From the NCBI RefSeq assembly GCF_005217455.1, contig NZ_SZPQ01000043.1:1-38631 (forward strand): a stretch of DNA of 38,631 bases, in the 5' to 3' direction. The notes below the pieces were generated by a model, which saw only the letters and a list, made by a program, of their open reading frames with translations, searched no databases and had not been told where the DNA came from. Position numbers and translations under genes: made by a program. Numbering within the stretch: position 1 is the first letter of the stretch; every line of letters starts with the position of its first letter. The stretch comes from Martelella alba (GTDB lineage: Bacteria; Pseudomonadota; Gammaproteobacteria; Enterobacterales; Enterobacteriaceae). Below, piece after piece: positions 7,991-16,439 of this stretch.

Positions 7991-9046
7991 TCAAGCCAAA
8001 GCGGGGTAATCCGTGTAGCCCAGCGCGCCTTCGGCGTAGATGGTCGCGGCGTTCAGCGGGTTTAGCTCGGCGTTCAGGGCGAAACGGCGCACCAGATCGG
8101 GGTTGGCGATATACAGATTACCGAAGGCCGCCGCGTCCGCCTCGCCTTCGGCAATGGCCGCCTGCGCGGACGCCTTGCTCAGGCCGTCGTTGATAATCCA
8201 GGCGCCGGCGAATTTCTTTCGCAGATCCTGGCCGAAGCGTCCCGGAAAATCCAGCGCTTCACGGGCGAAGATAAACGCCAGGCGGCGACGGTCGAGCTGT
8301 TCAACCACATAACCGAACAGGGCGCGGGGATGGCTATCCCTCATGGTATGGCTGTTGGACATCAGGTTCAGATGAACGCCAATGTTATCCGCCGGCCAGA
8401 CGGTCAGCAGCGCATCCACCGTTTCCAGCAGAAACCGCGCGCGGTTGGCGATGGCGCCGCCATATTGATCGGTGCGGTGATTCGAGCCATCGTGCAAAAA
8501 CTGATCGAACAAATAACCGTTGGCGGCGTGGATTTCGATACCGTCGAAACCGGCCTGCTTGGCATTGAGCGCCGCCTGGCGGAAATCCTCGACGATACCG
8601 GCGATTTCATGGGTTTCCAGCGCCCGCGGCACCACATAGGGTTTTTGCGGCCGGATCACGCTGACGTGGCCTTCCGCAGCGATAGCGCTCGGCGCGACCG
8701 GCAGTTGGCCGTCCAGATAAATCGGATCGGAAATACGGCCGACATGCCACAACTGCACGACGATTTTCCCGCCTGCCTCATGCACGGCGTCGGTAATCTC
8801 ACGCCAGGCGGCAACCTGCTCGGCGGTCCAGATACCCGGCGTATTGGGGTAACCCACTCCCTGGGGAGAAACGGCGGTGGCTTCGGTGATGATCAGCCCG
8901 GCACTGGCCCGTTGCAGGTAATATTCCTTGGAAATCGCCGCCGGGCGACGGCGATCCGCCGCCCGCATCCGGGTCAGCGGCGCCATGACAATACGGTTGG
9001 CCAGCTTTAGGGCGCCGATACTGACTGGCTCAAATAGCGTAGGCAT
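7991..9046 (-). CDS. Alkene reductase, old yellow enzyme family (FMN-dependent, NADH:flavin oxidoreductase)
   Basis: A TIM-barrel FMN enzyme of 351 residues that would reduce activated C=C bonds or nitro compounds with NAD(P)H, like NemA. The start at MPTLFEPVSIG has GGAGAG seven bases upstream. Family motifs are present: NRIVMAPLTRMRA near the N-terminus, the FMN contact VVQLWHVGR, the substrate-binding pair His and Asn in IHAANGYLFDQFL, and NHRTDQYGG. The C-terminal GNLYIANPDLVRRF and YTDYPAL are also typical. The segment IGVHLNLMSNSHTM differs from the usual HLSPRG-like phosphate-binding stretch. It is transcribed alone and stands between uxuA and srfABC with no obvious functional link. 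Confidence 0.88.
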   Translation of the reverse strand: MPTLFEPVSIGALKLANRIVMAPLTRMRAADRRRPAAISKEYYLQRASAGLIITEATAVSPQGVGYPNTPGIWTAEQVAAWREITDAVHEAGGKIVVQLWHVGRISDPIYLDGQLPVAPSAIAAEGHVSVIRPQKPYVVPRALETHEIAGIVEDFRQAALNAKQAGFDGIEIHAANGYLFDQFLHDGSNHRTDQYGGAIANRARFLLETVDALLTVWPADNIGVHLNLMSNSHTMRDSHPRALFGYVVEQLDRRRLAFIFAREALDFPGRFGQDLRKKFAGAWIINDGLSKASAQAAIAEGEADAAAFGNLYIANPDLVRRFALNAELNPLNAATIYAEGALGYTDYPALA

Positions 9047-9202
9047 TGAATACTCTCCGTCATGATGGGTTTCCGTCATCCTAAACCGCTTCGTTGCCGG
9101 GCATGTTACTCCCTGTGCGGTGGAAGGCGGCGGAATGGGGCACCGGGCAAGAGGGAGCCGGCCGATGAACGTCCCGGCCGGCGAATCCCAACGGACGGGG
9201 GG

Positions 9203-10393
9203 TTATTTCAGTTCCGGGAAACACACGCGGCGCAATGCCAGCTCCACGCCGCGCAATTCCGCCAGTCCCTTGAGGCGGCCAATGGCGGAATAGCCGGGGT
9301 TGGTTTTTTTATGCAAATCATCCAGCATCTGGTGGCCGTGGTCGGGGCGCATCGGGATAGGACGCCAATCGCCGGCTTTCTGGCGGCGCAGTTCCTCTTT
9401 TAAAATCACGTTTATCACCCCGACCATGTCCACATCGCCCAGTAAGTGGGCCCCTTCGTGAAAACTTTTGGGGTTGTCTTCCCGGCAGGTGGCGCGTAAA
9501 TGGGTAAACCAGATACGATCGCTAAAGGTTTCCGCCATGGTGACCAGATCGTTATCGGCGCGCACCCCATAGGAACCGGTACAAAAAGTAAAGCCGTTGG
9601 TGGGAGCGGGCACCGCGTCTTTCAGCCACTGCATATCCTCAATGGTGGAGACAATACGCGGCAGGCCCAGGATGGGACGCGGCGGATCGTCGGGATGCAC
9701 CGCCAGCCGGACGCCGGCTTCTTCCGCCACCGGTACGATCTCCCGCAGGAAATCGGCCATATTTTCCCGCAGCGCATTTTTATCGATGTCGCGGTATTCG
9801 TCCAGCCGCGCCCGGAATTGATCCAGGGTATACCCCTCTTCAGCGCCAGGCAGGCCGGCGATGATATTATGGGTCAACCGGTCGATATCTTGCGGGGTCA
9901 TGTTATCGAAGTGGCTTTTGGCCTGACGCCGCTCTTCTTCGCTATATTCCGCCTCGGCGTCCCGGCGTTTGAGAATGTACAGTTCAAACGCCGCAAAGGC
10001 GATATGATCGAAGCGCAGGGCGCGGGAGCCGTCCGGCAGCAAATAGCCCAGGTCGGTACGGGTCCAGTCCAGTACCGGCATGAAGTTGTAGCAGACAGTA
10101 TCGATGCCGCATTGCCCCAGGTTGCGCAGGGTTTGCTGATAATGGGCGATGTGTTGCCGGTAGTCGCCGGACCGGGTTTTGATTTCTTCATGCACCGGTA
10201 CGCTTTCCACCACCGACCAGACCAGGTTTTTGGCCGCGAGTAAGGCTTTGCGTTGTGCGATCTCCGCAATGGACCAGACCGTTCCGTTGGGAATATGGTG
10301 CAGGGCGGTCACCACGCCGGTGGCTCCGGCCTGACGGATATCGTCCAGCGAAACCGGATCGTTCGGTCCGTACCAACGCCATGTTTGTTCCAT
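9203..10393 (-). CDS. uxuA: Mannonate dehydratase
   Basis: It converts D-mannonate to 2-keto-3-deoxygluconate in glucuronate catabolism. The 396 residues match UxuA closely from end to end, beginning [16 protein letters not shown] and including TALHHIPNG, the metal-site region [29 protein letters not shown] and the C-terminal [12 protein letters not shown] with [22 protein letters not shown] nine bases upstream supports the start. In many enterobacteria uxuA is followed by uxuB (fructuronate reductase); here it is followed by an unrelated reductase, so the partner enzyme must be encoded elsewhere if the pathway works. A possible -10 (TATATT on the minus strand, 10477-10482) stands upstream, but no convincing UxuR/ExuR operator was found. 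Confidence 0.95.
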   Translation of the reverse strand: MEQTWRWYGPNDPVSLDDIRQAGATGVVTALHHIPNGTVWSIAEIAQRKALLAAKNLVWSVVESVPVHEEIKTRSGDYRQHIAHYQQTLRNLGQCGIDTVCYNFMPVLDWTRTDLGYLLPDGSRALRFDHIAFAAFELYILKRRDAEAEYSEEERRQAKSHFDNMTPQDIDRLTHNIIAGLPGAEEGYTLDQFRARLDEYRDIDKNALRENMADFLREIVPVAEEAGVRLAVHPDDPPRPILGLPRIVSTIEDMQWLKDAVPAPTNGFTFCTGSYGVRADNDLVTMAETFSDRIWFTHLRATCREDNPKSFHEGAHLLGDVDMVGVINVILKEELRRQKAGDWRPIPMRPDHGHQMLDDLHKKTNPGYSAIGRLKGLAELRGVELALRRVCFPELK

Positions 10394-10910
10394 AACTTCA
10401 TCCTCTTGATTATCGTATGCCGGTCGCTTGCGGCCGGCCCAGTCGTCCGCCGATGGTCGCCGGACTTGGGCTATTCAATATAGGTTTACCCATCTCTCGG
10501 GGTTATTTCCCCCTGCGTCAGACACCCGCAACCCCCTCTTCTCGCAAGGGAAGTCATGGGCTGAAAATAAGAATATCAGCGAAATCATCATAATACAGTC
10601 TATGTCGGCAATAGGACGATGAGGCTGATTAAAGTCAAAATTGGGCAAGGCGTGGGTTGACCGGGTTCACAAATTTACTAAAAAGGTCAGTCCAAAATCA
10701 GTATTTGGCTTTAATTGGTATGATATCTATGTCTTATGTATTCTACAAGTTCAGCTGGCCGCGCTGCCTGGGCGCAAGGGAACGGGAGAGGGCGCGCAGG
10801 GGAAACCGCGCGCGGCTTTACCAAAAGAGGGGATATGAAGAGAACTGAACGCGGCCAGCGAAGCACGATGCCCGGCGCCGTCCGGCGCCAATGGGGACGG
10901 CGCGCTTCCC
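10394..10910. other. Intergenic region between uxuA and nifQ
   Basis: This holds the upstream region of uxuA and the 3' flank of nifQ. The middle (about 10540-10740) is AT-rich compared with its surroundings and contains a short frame (10657-10848) without recognisable similarity. It may be worn-out DNA at the edge of the nif insertion. A 9-bp hairpin at 10875-10903 follows nifQ. Confidence 0.4.
10875..10903 (-). terminator. Possible hairpin terminator after nifQ
   Basis: A 9-bp perfect stem (GCGCCGTCC pairing with GGACGGCGC) with an 11-base loop lies 8 bases beyond the nifQ stop. No T-run follows on the minus strand, so it would be a weak or Rho-assisted terminator. Confidence 0.4.
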
Positions 10911-11420
10911 TTAACCCGGCTGGAAACACTGCGATCGCTCGCAACAATCATCGCAACTGGGTGAACGGCAAATAAGCTCGCCTTCCTGGTGCAAACAGCG
11001 CTGACGGTAGAAAAACTTCTTCCAGCGCATGTTGTCGCTGTTCATTTCCACCAGCGGGGGGAAGCAGTCCTGCATCAATTCACGCAACTCCGCGCGTGAT
11101 TGCAGCCCTAAATCCTGCCAAAGATGATTAAATGCCAGCGAGACGCCGGCGATGATCTCATTCATGGGGCCGGCGGCCGAGGGCATATGGTCCGCCAGCC
11201 ATTGCGCCAACTGACGGCGTTCGTCTTCGCGGGTCGCAATCAGCTCGGACATCAGTTGTCGGCGTGTCAGACTGTCGGGGGCGGCACTGGCCTCCGGCAG
11301 GCCGATATCCCGTTGCAGTCGGCGCCATCCTTGGGCGCCAAGCCCCATCATCAACGGGTAGCACCCATCGCCCTGTAAGTAAAGATCCCGCAGGCGGCGC
11401 AGCCAATAGTGCGGATGCAT
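10911..11420 (-). CDS. nifQ: NifQ, molybdenum donor for FeMo-cofactor synthesis
   Basis: NifQ carries a Mo-Fe-S cluster and donates molybdenum to the NifEN/NifH cofactor machinery. The 169-residue protein ends with the cluster motif CX4CX2CX5C (Cys151, Cys156, Cys159, Cys165), followed by only four residues, as in Klebsiella. It is translated from an ATG that shares one base with the nifB stop (TGATG), so the two genes are translationally coupled in a nifBQ operon. The cluster ends here: the next gene, uxuA, lies more than 500 bases further on. Nothing is missing from the family pattern. Confidence 0.93.
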   Translation of the reverse strand: MHPHYWLRRLRDLYLQGDGCYPLMMGLGAQGWRRLQRDIGLPEASAAPDSLTRRQLMSELIATREDERRQLAQWLADHMPSAAGPMNEIIAGVSLAFNHLWQDLGLQSRAELRELMQDCFPPLVEMNSDNMRWKKFFYRQRCLHQEGELICRSPSCDDCCERSQCFQPG

Positions 11421-12829
11421 CAGGCGACCCCCTTGTCATAATTCGTGTCGCGCCAGTTGCGGCGATAGCCCTCCCACCAGCGCGCCAGCGCTTCGGCGAC
11501 GGGTTGCCATGCATCGTCAACACAAGGCTGGATGCCGCGCGCCGCCAGCTTTTGCCAGGGTCCGTAGCCAATACGGGCGCAAAACACCGCTTTCACATCC
11601 GCCAGCAGTTCCATTAGCGCCGCCATTCGGTCCTCGTTGTCCTGTGGCTCGCAATCATCGCTGCCCCGGCAATACTGAGGGGTAAAACGTTCGTTCACCA
11701 GCGTCACGCCGGCGGCCGACAGGCTGTAAATACGGAAACGGTCGGCATGGCCGAAATGTTGGTCAATACTTTCTCCCCGCGTGGAGGCCACCGCGACCAG
11801 ACAGGCTTGCGGTTCATCCGACTCGCCCTGGGTGGCGATACTGGCCTGTAACTGCGCCCGCCGGTACAGCGTGGGTAGCCAGGAGGGCGGCGTCTCAAGC
11901 GCCGGAACGAGCGGAAATTGCTGACTGCGGTCCTCGCCCAGCATCCCGATGGCGTCGGCCCGACATTGACGGCAATGGGTCATCTGCGGCATCGTTTCGC
12001 CGCATTGTCCCCGTATATCGGCCAACATGGCGGCGTCCGGCTCGGGCTGCCCGTTCAAACCGAAAACCGTGCCATGTTCCGGTCGGGCGATAAGCGGCAT
12101 GACATTGTGGATAAAGGCGCCCAGTTGCCGCATTTTCTCGCTGACCTCGGGCAACGACGCGTCGTTGATGCCGGGAATCAACACGGAGTTTATTTTTACC
12201 AGTACGCCGTTTTCCGTCAGTTTACGCACGCCCGCCAACTGGCGCGCCACCAAAATCTCGCCGGCTTCCCGTCCGTGGTAACGTTCGCCGCCAAGCCATA
12301 GCCAGGCGTAAATCCGCGCGGCCACATCCGGATCCAGCGTATTGACGGTAACCGTGACATGATCGACCCCCGCCGCAATGAGCCTGTCCGCCGCATCCGG
12401 CAGCATCAGGCCATTGGTTGACAGACACAGTTTCAGATCGGGCAACTGCTCCCGTATCAATGCCAGCGTGGCGAATGTTCGGCCCATATTGGCCAGCGGA
12501 TCGCCGGGACCGGCGATGCCGACCACCGAAAGCTGCGGGATGGCCGTCGCGACCTGGCGCACTTTGGCGACGGCCTGCTCCGGCGTCAGCAACGCGGAAG
12601 ATACGCCGGGACGGGATTCATTACTGCAATCGAATTTGCGATTGCAGTAGTTGCATTGCAGGTTACAGGCGGGGGCCACCGGCAGATGCATCCGCGCGTA
12701 GCGGTGGTGTCCGGCGCGGGAATAACAGGGGTGCGAGGCGGCCTTGTCGGTAACGTATCCCGGCTGGTGGGACGCGTCCGGGGCCTGGCAACGGCTACCG
12801 CCGGGAGATGAAGAAGAGCAGGAAGTCAT
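11420..12829 (-). CDS. nifB: NifB, radical SAM FeMo-cofactor precursor (NifB-co) synthase
   Basis: It fuses two [4Fe-4S] clusters and inserts the central carbide to make the 8Fe core of FeMo-co. The radical SAM motif CX3CX2C is at Cys55, Cys59 and Cys62 within PACNLQCNYCNRKFDC. SAM-binding glycines follow in VGIAGPGDPLAN. The C-terminal part (about 335-469, from ACLVAVASTRGESIDQHFGHADRF) is a NifX-like cofactor-binding domain, as in the two-domain NifB proteins of proteobacteria. Length is 469, normal for the Klebsiella type. Transcription starts from a sigma-54 promoter at 12868-12883 with a NifA site at 12973-12988. nifQ is coupled directly downstream. Confidence 0.97.
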   Translation of the reverse strand: MTSCSSSSPGGSRCQAPDASHQPGYVTDKAASHPCYSRAGHHRYARMHLPVAPACNLQCNYCNRKFDCSNESRPGVSSALLTPEQAVAKVRQVATAIPQLSVVGIAGPGDPLANMGRTFATLALIREQLPDLKLCLSTNGLMLPDAADRLIAAGVDHVTVTVNTLDPDVAARIYAWLWLGGERYHGREAGEILVARQLAGVRKLTENGVLVKINSVLIPGINDASLPEVSEKMRQLGAFIHNVMPLIARPEHGTVFGLNGQPEPDAAMLADIRGQCGETMPQMTHCRQCRADAIGMLGEDRSQQFPLVPALETPPSWLPTLYRRAQLQASIATQGESDEPQACLVAVASTRGESIDQHFGHADRFRIYSLSAAGVTLVNERFTPQYCRGSDDCEPQDNEDRMAALMELLADVKAVFCARIGYGPWQKLAARGIQPCVDDAWQPVAEALARWWEGYRRNWRDTNYDKGVA

Positions 12830-12867
12830 GGTCGTACCTATCGTTAAGGGTAGTCATGTCTTCTCGT

Positions 12868-12883
12868 TGCAAAACCCATACCG
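12868..12883 (-). promoter_or_regulatory. Sigma-54 promoter of nifBQ
   Basis: On the minus strand it reads CGGTATGGGTTTTGCA, a GG-N10-GC element with the typical TTTGCA -12 box. The predicted transcript start is near 12857, 28 bases before the nifB ATG. Confidence 0.85.
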
Positions 12884-12896
12884 CAAGGGGGAATTT

Positions 12897-12909
12897 TAAC
12901 TTATTGAAA
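12897..12909. promoter_or_regulatory. IHF-like site in the nifB promoter
   Basis: TAACTTATTGAAA matches the IHF consensus (YAANNNNTTGATW) with one mismatch. It lies between the sigma-54 promoter and the NifA site, where IHF is expected to bend DNA. The first 11 bases repeat the IHF site of the nifH promoter exactly. Confidence 0.5.
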
Positions 12910-12950
12910 AATAGTGTATTAAAATGATCGTGAGGGGAAGGTTATGTCGG

Positions 12951-12991
12951 GATTGTGGCGTTTGACCGACAATGTGCCGAATGCCACAATC
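12951..12991. repeat. 9-bp inverted repeat between nifA and nifB enclosing the NifA site
   Basis: GATTGTGGC (12951-12959) is repeated inverted as GCCACAATC (12983-12991). The right arm overlaps the NifA upstream activator site. As RNA it could form the 3' hairpin of the nifLA transcript, though no T-run follows. Confidence 0.5.
12973..12988. promoter_or_regulatory. NifA upstream activator site for nifB
   Basis: TGTGCCGAATGCCACA is a perfect TGT-N10-ACA. It is centred about 123 bp upstream of the predicted nifB start, in the usual -100 to -150 range, and lies 18 bases beyond the nifA stop. Confidence 0.8.
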
Positions 12992-13005
12992 CCCCTATGC
13001 CAGAA

Positions 13006-14577
13006 CTACAGACGCGGCATGGTGATGTCCATGGTCTGGATACGGTAGGCCACCTGGCGGGGCGTCATGCCCAGCAACCGCGCGGCTTTGGCCTGCACCC
13101 AGCCCGCCTTTTCCAGCGCCGCGATCAGGCGCTGGCGTTCGTCCAGTGAGTTGTCCAGCCAGCCATCCTCCCTGGGGGCGCTGACCGTGGGCGGTTTCGG
13201 AACGCTTTCCCGATGATTGAACAGGATCACGTCGCGATCAATCAGCCCGCTTTCCGACATCACCGCCGAGCGCTCCAGGCAGTTTTCCAATTCGCGCACA
13301 TTGCCGGGCCAGGAGTAGCTGAGCAATTGCCGGATGGCGCCATCGCTGATACGCAACGTTCTGCCCTGGTTCTGCGCGATTTTACGGACCAGAAAATGCG
13401 CCAGCTCGGCGATGTCTTCTTGCCGCTCCCGCAATGGGGGCAAGGCGATGGGCATGACGTTCAGGCGATAATAAAGATCCTCGCGGAAATTACCCAGCCG
13501 CACTTCTTCTTCCAGATTACGGTTGGTGGCGGCGATGATCCGCACATTCACCCGTAGGGTTTCGTCGCCGCCCACGCGCTCCATCTCGCCTTCCTGTAAA
13601 ATACGCAACAGCTTAGCCTGGAACGATGCGCTGCTTTCGCCGATTTCGTCAAGAAACAGCGTGCCGCCGTCAGCCAGCTCAAAACGTCCCTTACGCTGGC
13701 GAACCGCGCCGGTGAAGGCGCCTTTTTCATGGCCGAACAGCTCGCTCTCCAGCAACGTATCGGGGAGCGCCGCGCAATTGAATTTGACGAACGGCGCCGC
13801 CGCGCGCGGCGAATTATGGTGAATGGCGTTGGCGATAAGCTCCTTGCCGGTACCGCTTTCCCCCCGCACCAGTACGGTGGTGTCCCAGCGTGAAACCTGC
13901 CGGATGATCTCCATCGTTCGGCGCATAACCGGGCTATTGCCCACCATATTATCAAAACCAAACGGTCGCGACGGCGCGCAACTGCGCCGCTGTTCCACTT
14001 GCGTCGCCGCGCCGCGGGGCAAAACCGCGGGGGCCGGCGCCATCAAACGCACGGTTTGCGCCACCAGATTGGCCACCGTTTCTAAAAAACGGGTGCAGGC
14101 GGGAAGGCGTTCATCATTACGCGCCATCGGCTGGGCAGCCAGTACGCCGATGGTTTGCGAATTCGGTCCGACCAGCGGCACGGCGATAAACGGCAGTTCG
14201 TAATCATAGATACCCAAACGGTCGAGAAAGCGCTGATCATCGGCGACACGCGGCAGGACCAGCGGCTGGCGGTGCGCCAATACGGCGCCCACCAATCCTT
14301 CGTCGGGGCGATAACGCACCTGCGGATTGCCGCTGGCGCGTTGCTGATCGTTTTCCTGTAACGCGCCGATGTTCAAAATCTGCTGTTGTCTGTCATACAG
14401 ACAAATCATACCGTGCTGCATAAAAGCGTCGTTGTGCAACACACATAAGACTTCCTGTAGTGTCCGGCCGATTTCCGTCGCCCGGCTCAAAATCACGCTG
14501 ATACGTTGCATGGCGGTAAATTGCTGTGACAAATCGAAGCGCCAGACGGTTGGGCCTGACTCGGGTCGCTGGATCAT
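13006..14577 (-). CDS. nifA: NifA, sigma-54-dependent activator of the nif operons
   Basis: A 523-residue enhancer-binding protein. An N-terminal GAF domain (about 30-175) is followed by an AAA+ domain: Walker A GESGTGKE (239-246), the sigma-54 contact loop GAFTGA (286-291) and Walker B GTLFLDEIGE (305-314). A Fis-type helix-turn-helix lies at the C-terminus (about 492-514, KAARLLGMTPRQVAYRI). The linker after the AAA+ domain lacks the CX4C metal motif of oxygen-sensitive NifA proteins, so oxygen control should act through NifL. Its ATG overlaps the nifL stop by four bases (ATGA), with GGAGG six bases upstream, which points to coupled, balanced synthesis of the two proteins. It should act at the TGT-N10-ACA sites listed here. 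Confidence 0.97.
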   Translation of the reverse strand: MIQRPESGPTVWRFDLSQQFTAMQRISVILSRATEIGRTLQEVLCVLHNDAFMQHGMICLYDRQQQILNIGALQENDQQRASGNPQVRYRPDEGLVGAVLAHRQPLVLPRVADDQRFLDRLGIYDYELPFIAVPLVGPNSQTIGVLAAQPMARNDERLPACTRFLETVANLVAQTVRLMAPAPAVLPRGAATQVEQRRSCAPSRPFGFDNMVGNSPVMRRTMEIIRQVSRWDTTVLVRGESGTGKELIANAIHHNSPRAAAPFVKFNCAALPDTLLESELFGHEKGAFTGAVRQRKGRFELADGGTLFLDEIGESSASFQAKLLRILQEGEMERVGGDETLRVNVRIIAATNRNLEEEVRLGNFREDLYYRLNVMPIALPPLRERQEDIAELAHFLVRKIAQNQGRTLRISDGAIRQLLSYSWPGNVRELENCLERSAVMSESGLIDRDVILFNHRESVPKPPTVSAPREDGWLDNSLDERQRLIAALEKAGWVQAKAARLLGMTPRQVAYRIQTMDITMPRL

Positions 14578-16061
14578 TGTGGGCCTCCGGTCAGTGAAGC
14601 GAATAACGGAAATCGCAAGGTCAGGCAGGTGCCGCCTTCCGGACGGGACGTCAGTTCAATGGCGCCGCGATGGTGGGCCACCAGTGTCTGGATAAGCCGC
14701 AACTCCATCCCTTTACCCGGCGTGTTCAGCGCATCGGGGGAATAGCTATACCGCACCTGAAGCATCGGGATGTTGTCATTGAGATACAAAGACAACCAGC
14801 CGTTGTCCTCGCGGGCATACAATTGGGTCCGCAGGGTAAATTCCCGCAACTCGGCCGCCAGGGCCAGCGTTCTGTCCAGCCATAGGCTCAGACAGGCGAG
14901 GATCTGCGTGCGCTGGCCGAATACGACCAGATGCGGCGAATCCATATCCACTTGCAGGTCGGCGCCGGCGTCGAAACGGGTCAGATACAGTGAACGCAAG
15001 TCGTCGAACACGGGTTGGAGCGGCCAGATGGCGGGACTTTCCATTTCCAGCGACGGACGACAGCGCTGCAAACGGACCAGCGCTTCTTCCCCTTCGCGCC
15101 AGGCCGCGTCGAGAGCGACATTGCCGTGTTCTTCGCCATTGAGCCGTCGCGCCGCCGCCAGCATATTGATAGGGCAATTGAGTTGCACCAGCGCGGCGTC
15201 AAGGGATTCGCGGATAGCCGCAAGCAATTTGCCGGTGGTCATCTGCTGCTTTAGCCGATCCAGCCGGCCTTGCTCTTGCTGTCGCTGCTGCTGTGTGCAA
15301 TCCGTAATGACCACCAGCGTGCGCGGCAGGGCGTTATCGACAAAATAGCGGCCGGCTTCTTCACTGACGCCCGGCAATGGCCAGCAGGCAACGGACAGCC
15401 AGCGTACTTCGCCGCGCATGACCGCCGGCATGACCTGTCCGGCGTACAGATCGGCCTTGCGGGCGGAAAAATCCAGCTCCGTAAGCAGTTCCCGGCCGCC
15501 GCAGTCGGCGCACAGGGTCTTGTAGGCCAGATTGTCCATGACCACCCGATCCTGTTCGTCCACGACCACCACCGCGGCGGGGATGTTGTTCAACACCGCC
15601 TCAATCAGGGTCATATGGTTGCGCAACCGCTGTTCCAGGGCGTAACCGGCGCTAATATCCCGCTGCATGGCCAGATAATGCTCCAGTTCGCCATATTGAT
15701 TGGTCACCGGCGTTATATCGATTTCCGCCAGGTACAAACTGCCGTCGCGGCGACGATTAATCAGTTGTCCGCGCCAAGGCTGCCGTTGCATTAAGGTGTG
15801 CCACATTTCCCGATAGATGGCGCGGGGCGTCTGGCTGCTGGCCAGCATACGGTGGTTCTGGTTAAGCAATTGCGACAGGGCATAGCCGGTTTGGCGGCAA
15901 AACGCCGGGTTGGCATAGACGATATTGGCCTGGGGGTCGGTCAGCGAAATCGCAACGGAAGCCTGCTCAACCATGGTGAAAAACAGGCCGGGATGGTGGC
16001 GGGACAGCGTTCCCGCGATCTCTTTGGGCGCTACGGCATCCATGATGGAAGAAAGGGTCAT
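14574..16061 (-). CDS. nifL: NifL, redox- and nitrogen-sensing anti-activator of NifA
   Basis: NifL binds NifA and blocks it when oxygen or fixed nitrogen is present. The 495 residues equal the Klebsiella length. The N-terminal PAS domain (about 25-140), with NPAFCRQTGYALSQLLNQN, is the FAD redox sensor. A second PAS domain (about 150-270) follows, and then a coiled-coil stretch rich in Gln and Arg. The C-terminal part resembles a GHKL ATPase: NTPGKGMELRLIQTLVAHH and GGTCLTLRFPL mark the nucleotide-binding fold. It is the first gene of nifLA. The sigma-54 promoter at 16170-16185 leaves a leader of about 100 bases that contains two NifA-type sites. AGGAG seven bases upstream supports the start. 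Confidence 0.95.
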   Translation of the reverse strand: MTLSSIMDAVAPKEIAGTLSRHHPGLFFTMVEQASVAISLTDPQANIVYANPAFCRQTGYALSQLLNQNHRMLASSQTPRAIYREMWHTLMQRQPWRGQLINRRRDGSLYLAEIDITPVTNQYGELEHYLAMQRDISAGYALEQRLRNHMTLIEAVLNNIPAAVVVVDEQDRVVMDNLAYKTLCADCGGRELLTELDFSARKADLYAGQVMPAVMRGEVRWLSVACWPLPGVSEEAGRYFVDNALPRTLVVITDCTQQQRQQEQGRLDRLKQQMTTGKLLAAIRESLDAALVQLNCPINMLAAARRLNGEEHGNVALDAAWREGEEALVRLQRCRPSLEMESPAIWPLQPVFDDLRSLYLTRFDAGADLQVDMDSPHLVVFGQRTQILACLSLWLDRTLALAAELREFTLRTQLYAREDNGWLSLYLNDNIPMLQVRYSYSPDALNTPGKGMELRLIQTLVAHHRGAIELTSRPEGGTCLTLRFPLFASLTGGPQ

Positions 16062-16089
16062 CGCAATCTCCTGTGGTCGGGTTCGGTAG

Positions 16090-16105
16090 TGTCGTGTTCA
16101 AGACA
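16090..16105. promoter_or_regulatory. NifA-type site in the nifL leader (distal site for nifF)
   Basis: TGTCGTGTTCAAGACA is a perfect TGT-N10-ACA. It is centred about 291 bp upstream of the predicted nifF start and lies within the transcribed nifL leader. Confidence 0.6.
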
Positions 16106-16118
16106 ATTTGTGCCGATT

Positions 16119-16134
16119 TGTGCCCCCGACGACA
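16119..16134. promoter_or_regulatory. NifA upstream activator site for nifF, inside the nifL leader
   Basis: TGTGCCCCCGACGACA is a perfect TGT-N10-ACA. It is centred about 262 bp upstream of the predicted nifF start and about 30 bases downstream of the predicted nifL start. As I recall, the Klebsiella nifF activator site is similarly distant. Confidence 0.65.
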
Positions 16135-16169
16135 GTCGCTCACGTACTGCCGCCGGTAAACTATAACCG

Positions 16170-16185
16170 TGCAAAGAATGCGCCT
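16170..16185 (-). promoter_or_regulatory. Sigma-54 promoter of nifLA
   Basis: The minus strand reads AGGCGCATTCTTTGCA, which is GG-N10-GC. The predicted start is near 16159. This promoter type is normally driven by phosphorylated NtrC. A possible NtrC half-site (TGCAC at 16293-16297) lies about 135 bp upstream, but its partner half is poor. Confidence 0.75.
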
Positions 16186-16362
16186 TTTTCAACATTAACG
16201 TACGAAACATTGATCTCAACGGGCATTATTGGCTGAATCGTGTCGATTTGCCCTGGCCCAGGGCTCTTCATGGGCGGCGGTCCCGATCGCGCTGCACAAA
16301 AAAGAGTCAATGGCGGCCCTCTTTTCGCGCAATGAAGCTCACTGTCCCGTCGGATGCAAAAC

Positions 16363-16378
16363 TGGCACAGCCTTCGCA
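16363..16378 (+). promoter_or_regulatory. Sigma-54 promoter of nifF
   Basis: TGGCACAGCCTTCGCA has the GG-N10-GC spacing and a perfect TGGCAC -24 box. The predicted start is near 16389, about 50 bases before the nifF ATG. Confidence 0.8.
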
Positions 16379-16439
16379 ATATTGTTGCCAGGTTCGCCGT
16401 CCACCGGCGGCGTTGTTCTTTATTGACAGGAGCGCACTT

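Noticed and set aside
10657-10848. Possible small gene between uxuA and nifQ
   Set aside because: No ribosome binding site, no recognisable motif, and a basic low-complexity end; not supportable.
16293-16309. NtrC site upstream of nifL
   Set aside because: The TGCAC half is present at about the right distance, but the second half does not match GGTGCA well enough to list as a feature.
16248-16439. Upstream extension of nifF
   Set aside because: It contains the nifF sigma-54 promoter, and the flavodoxin begins at 16440.
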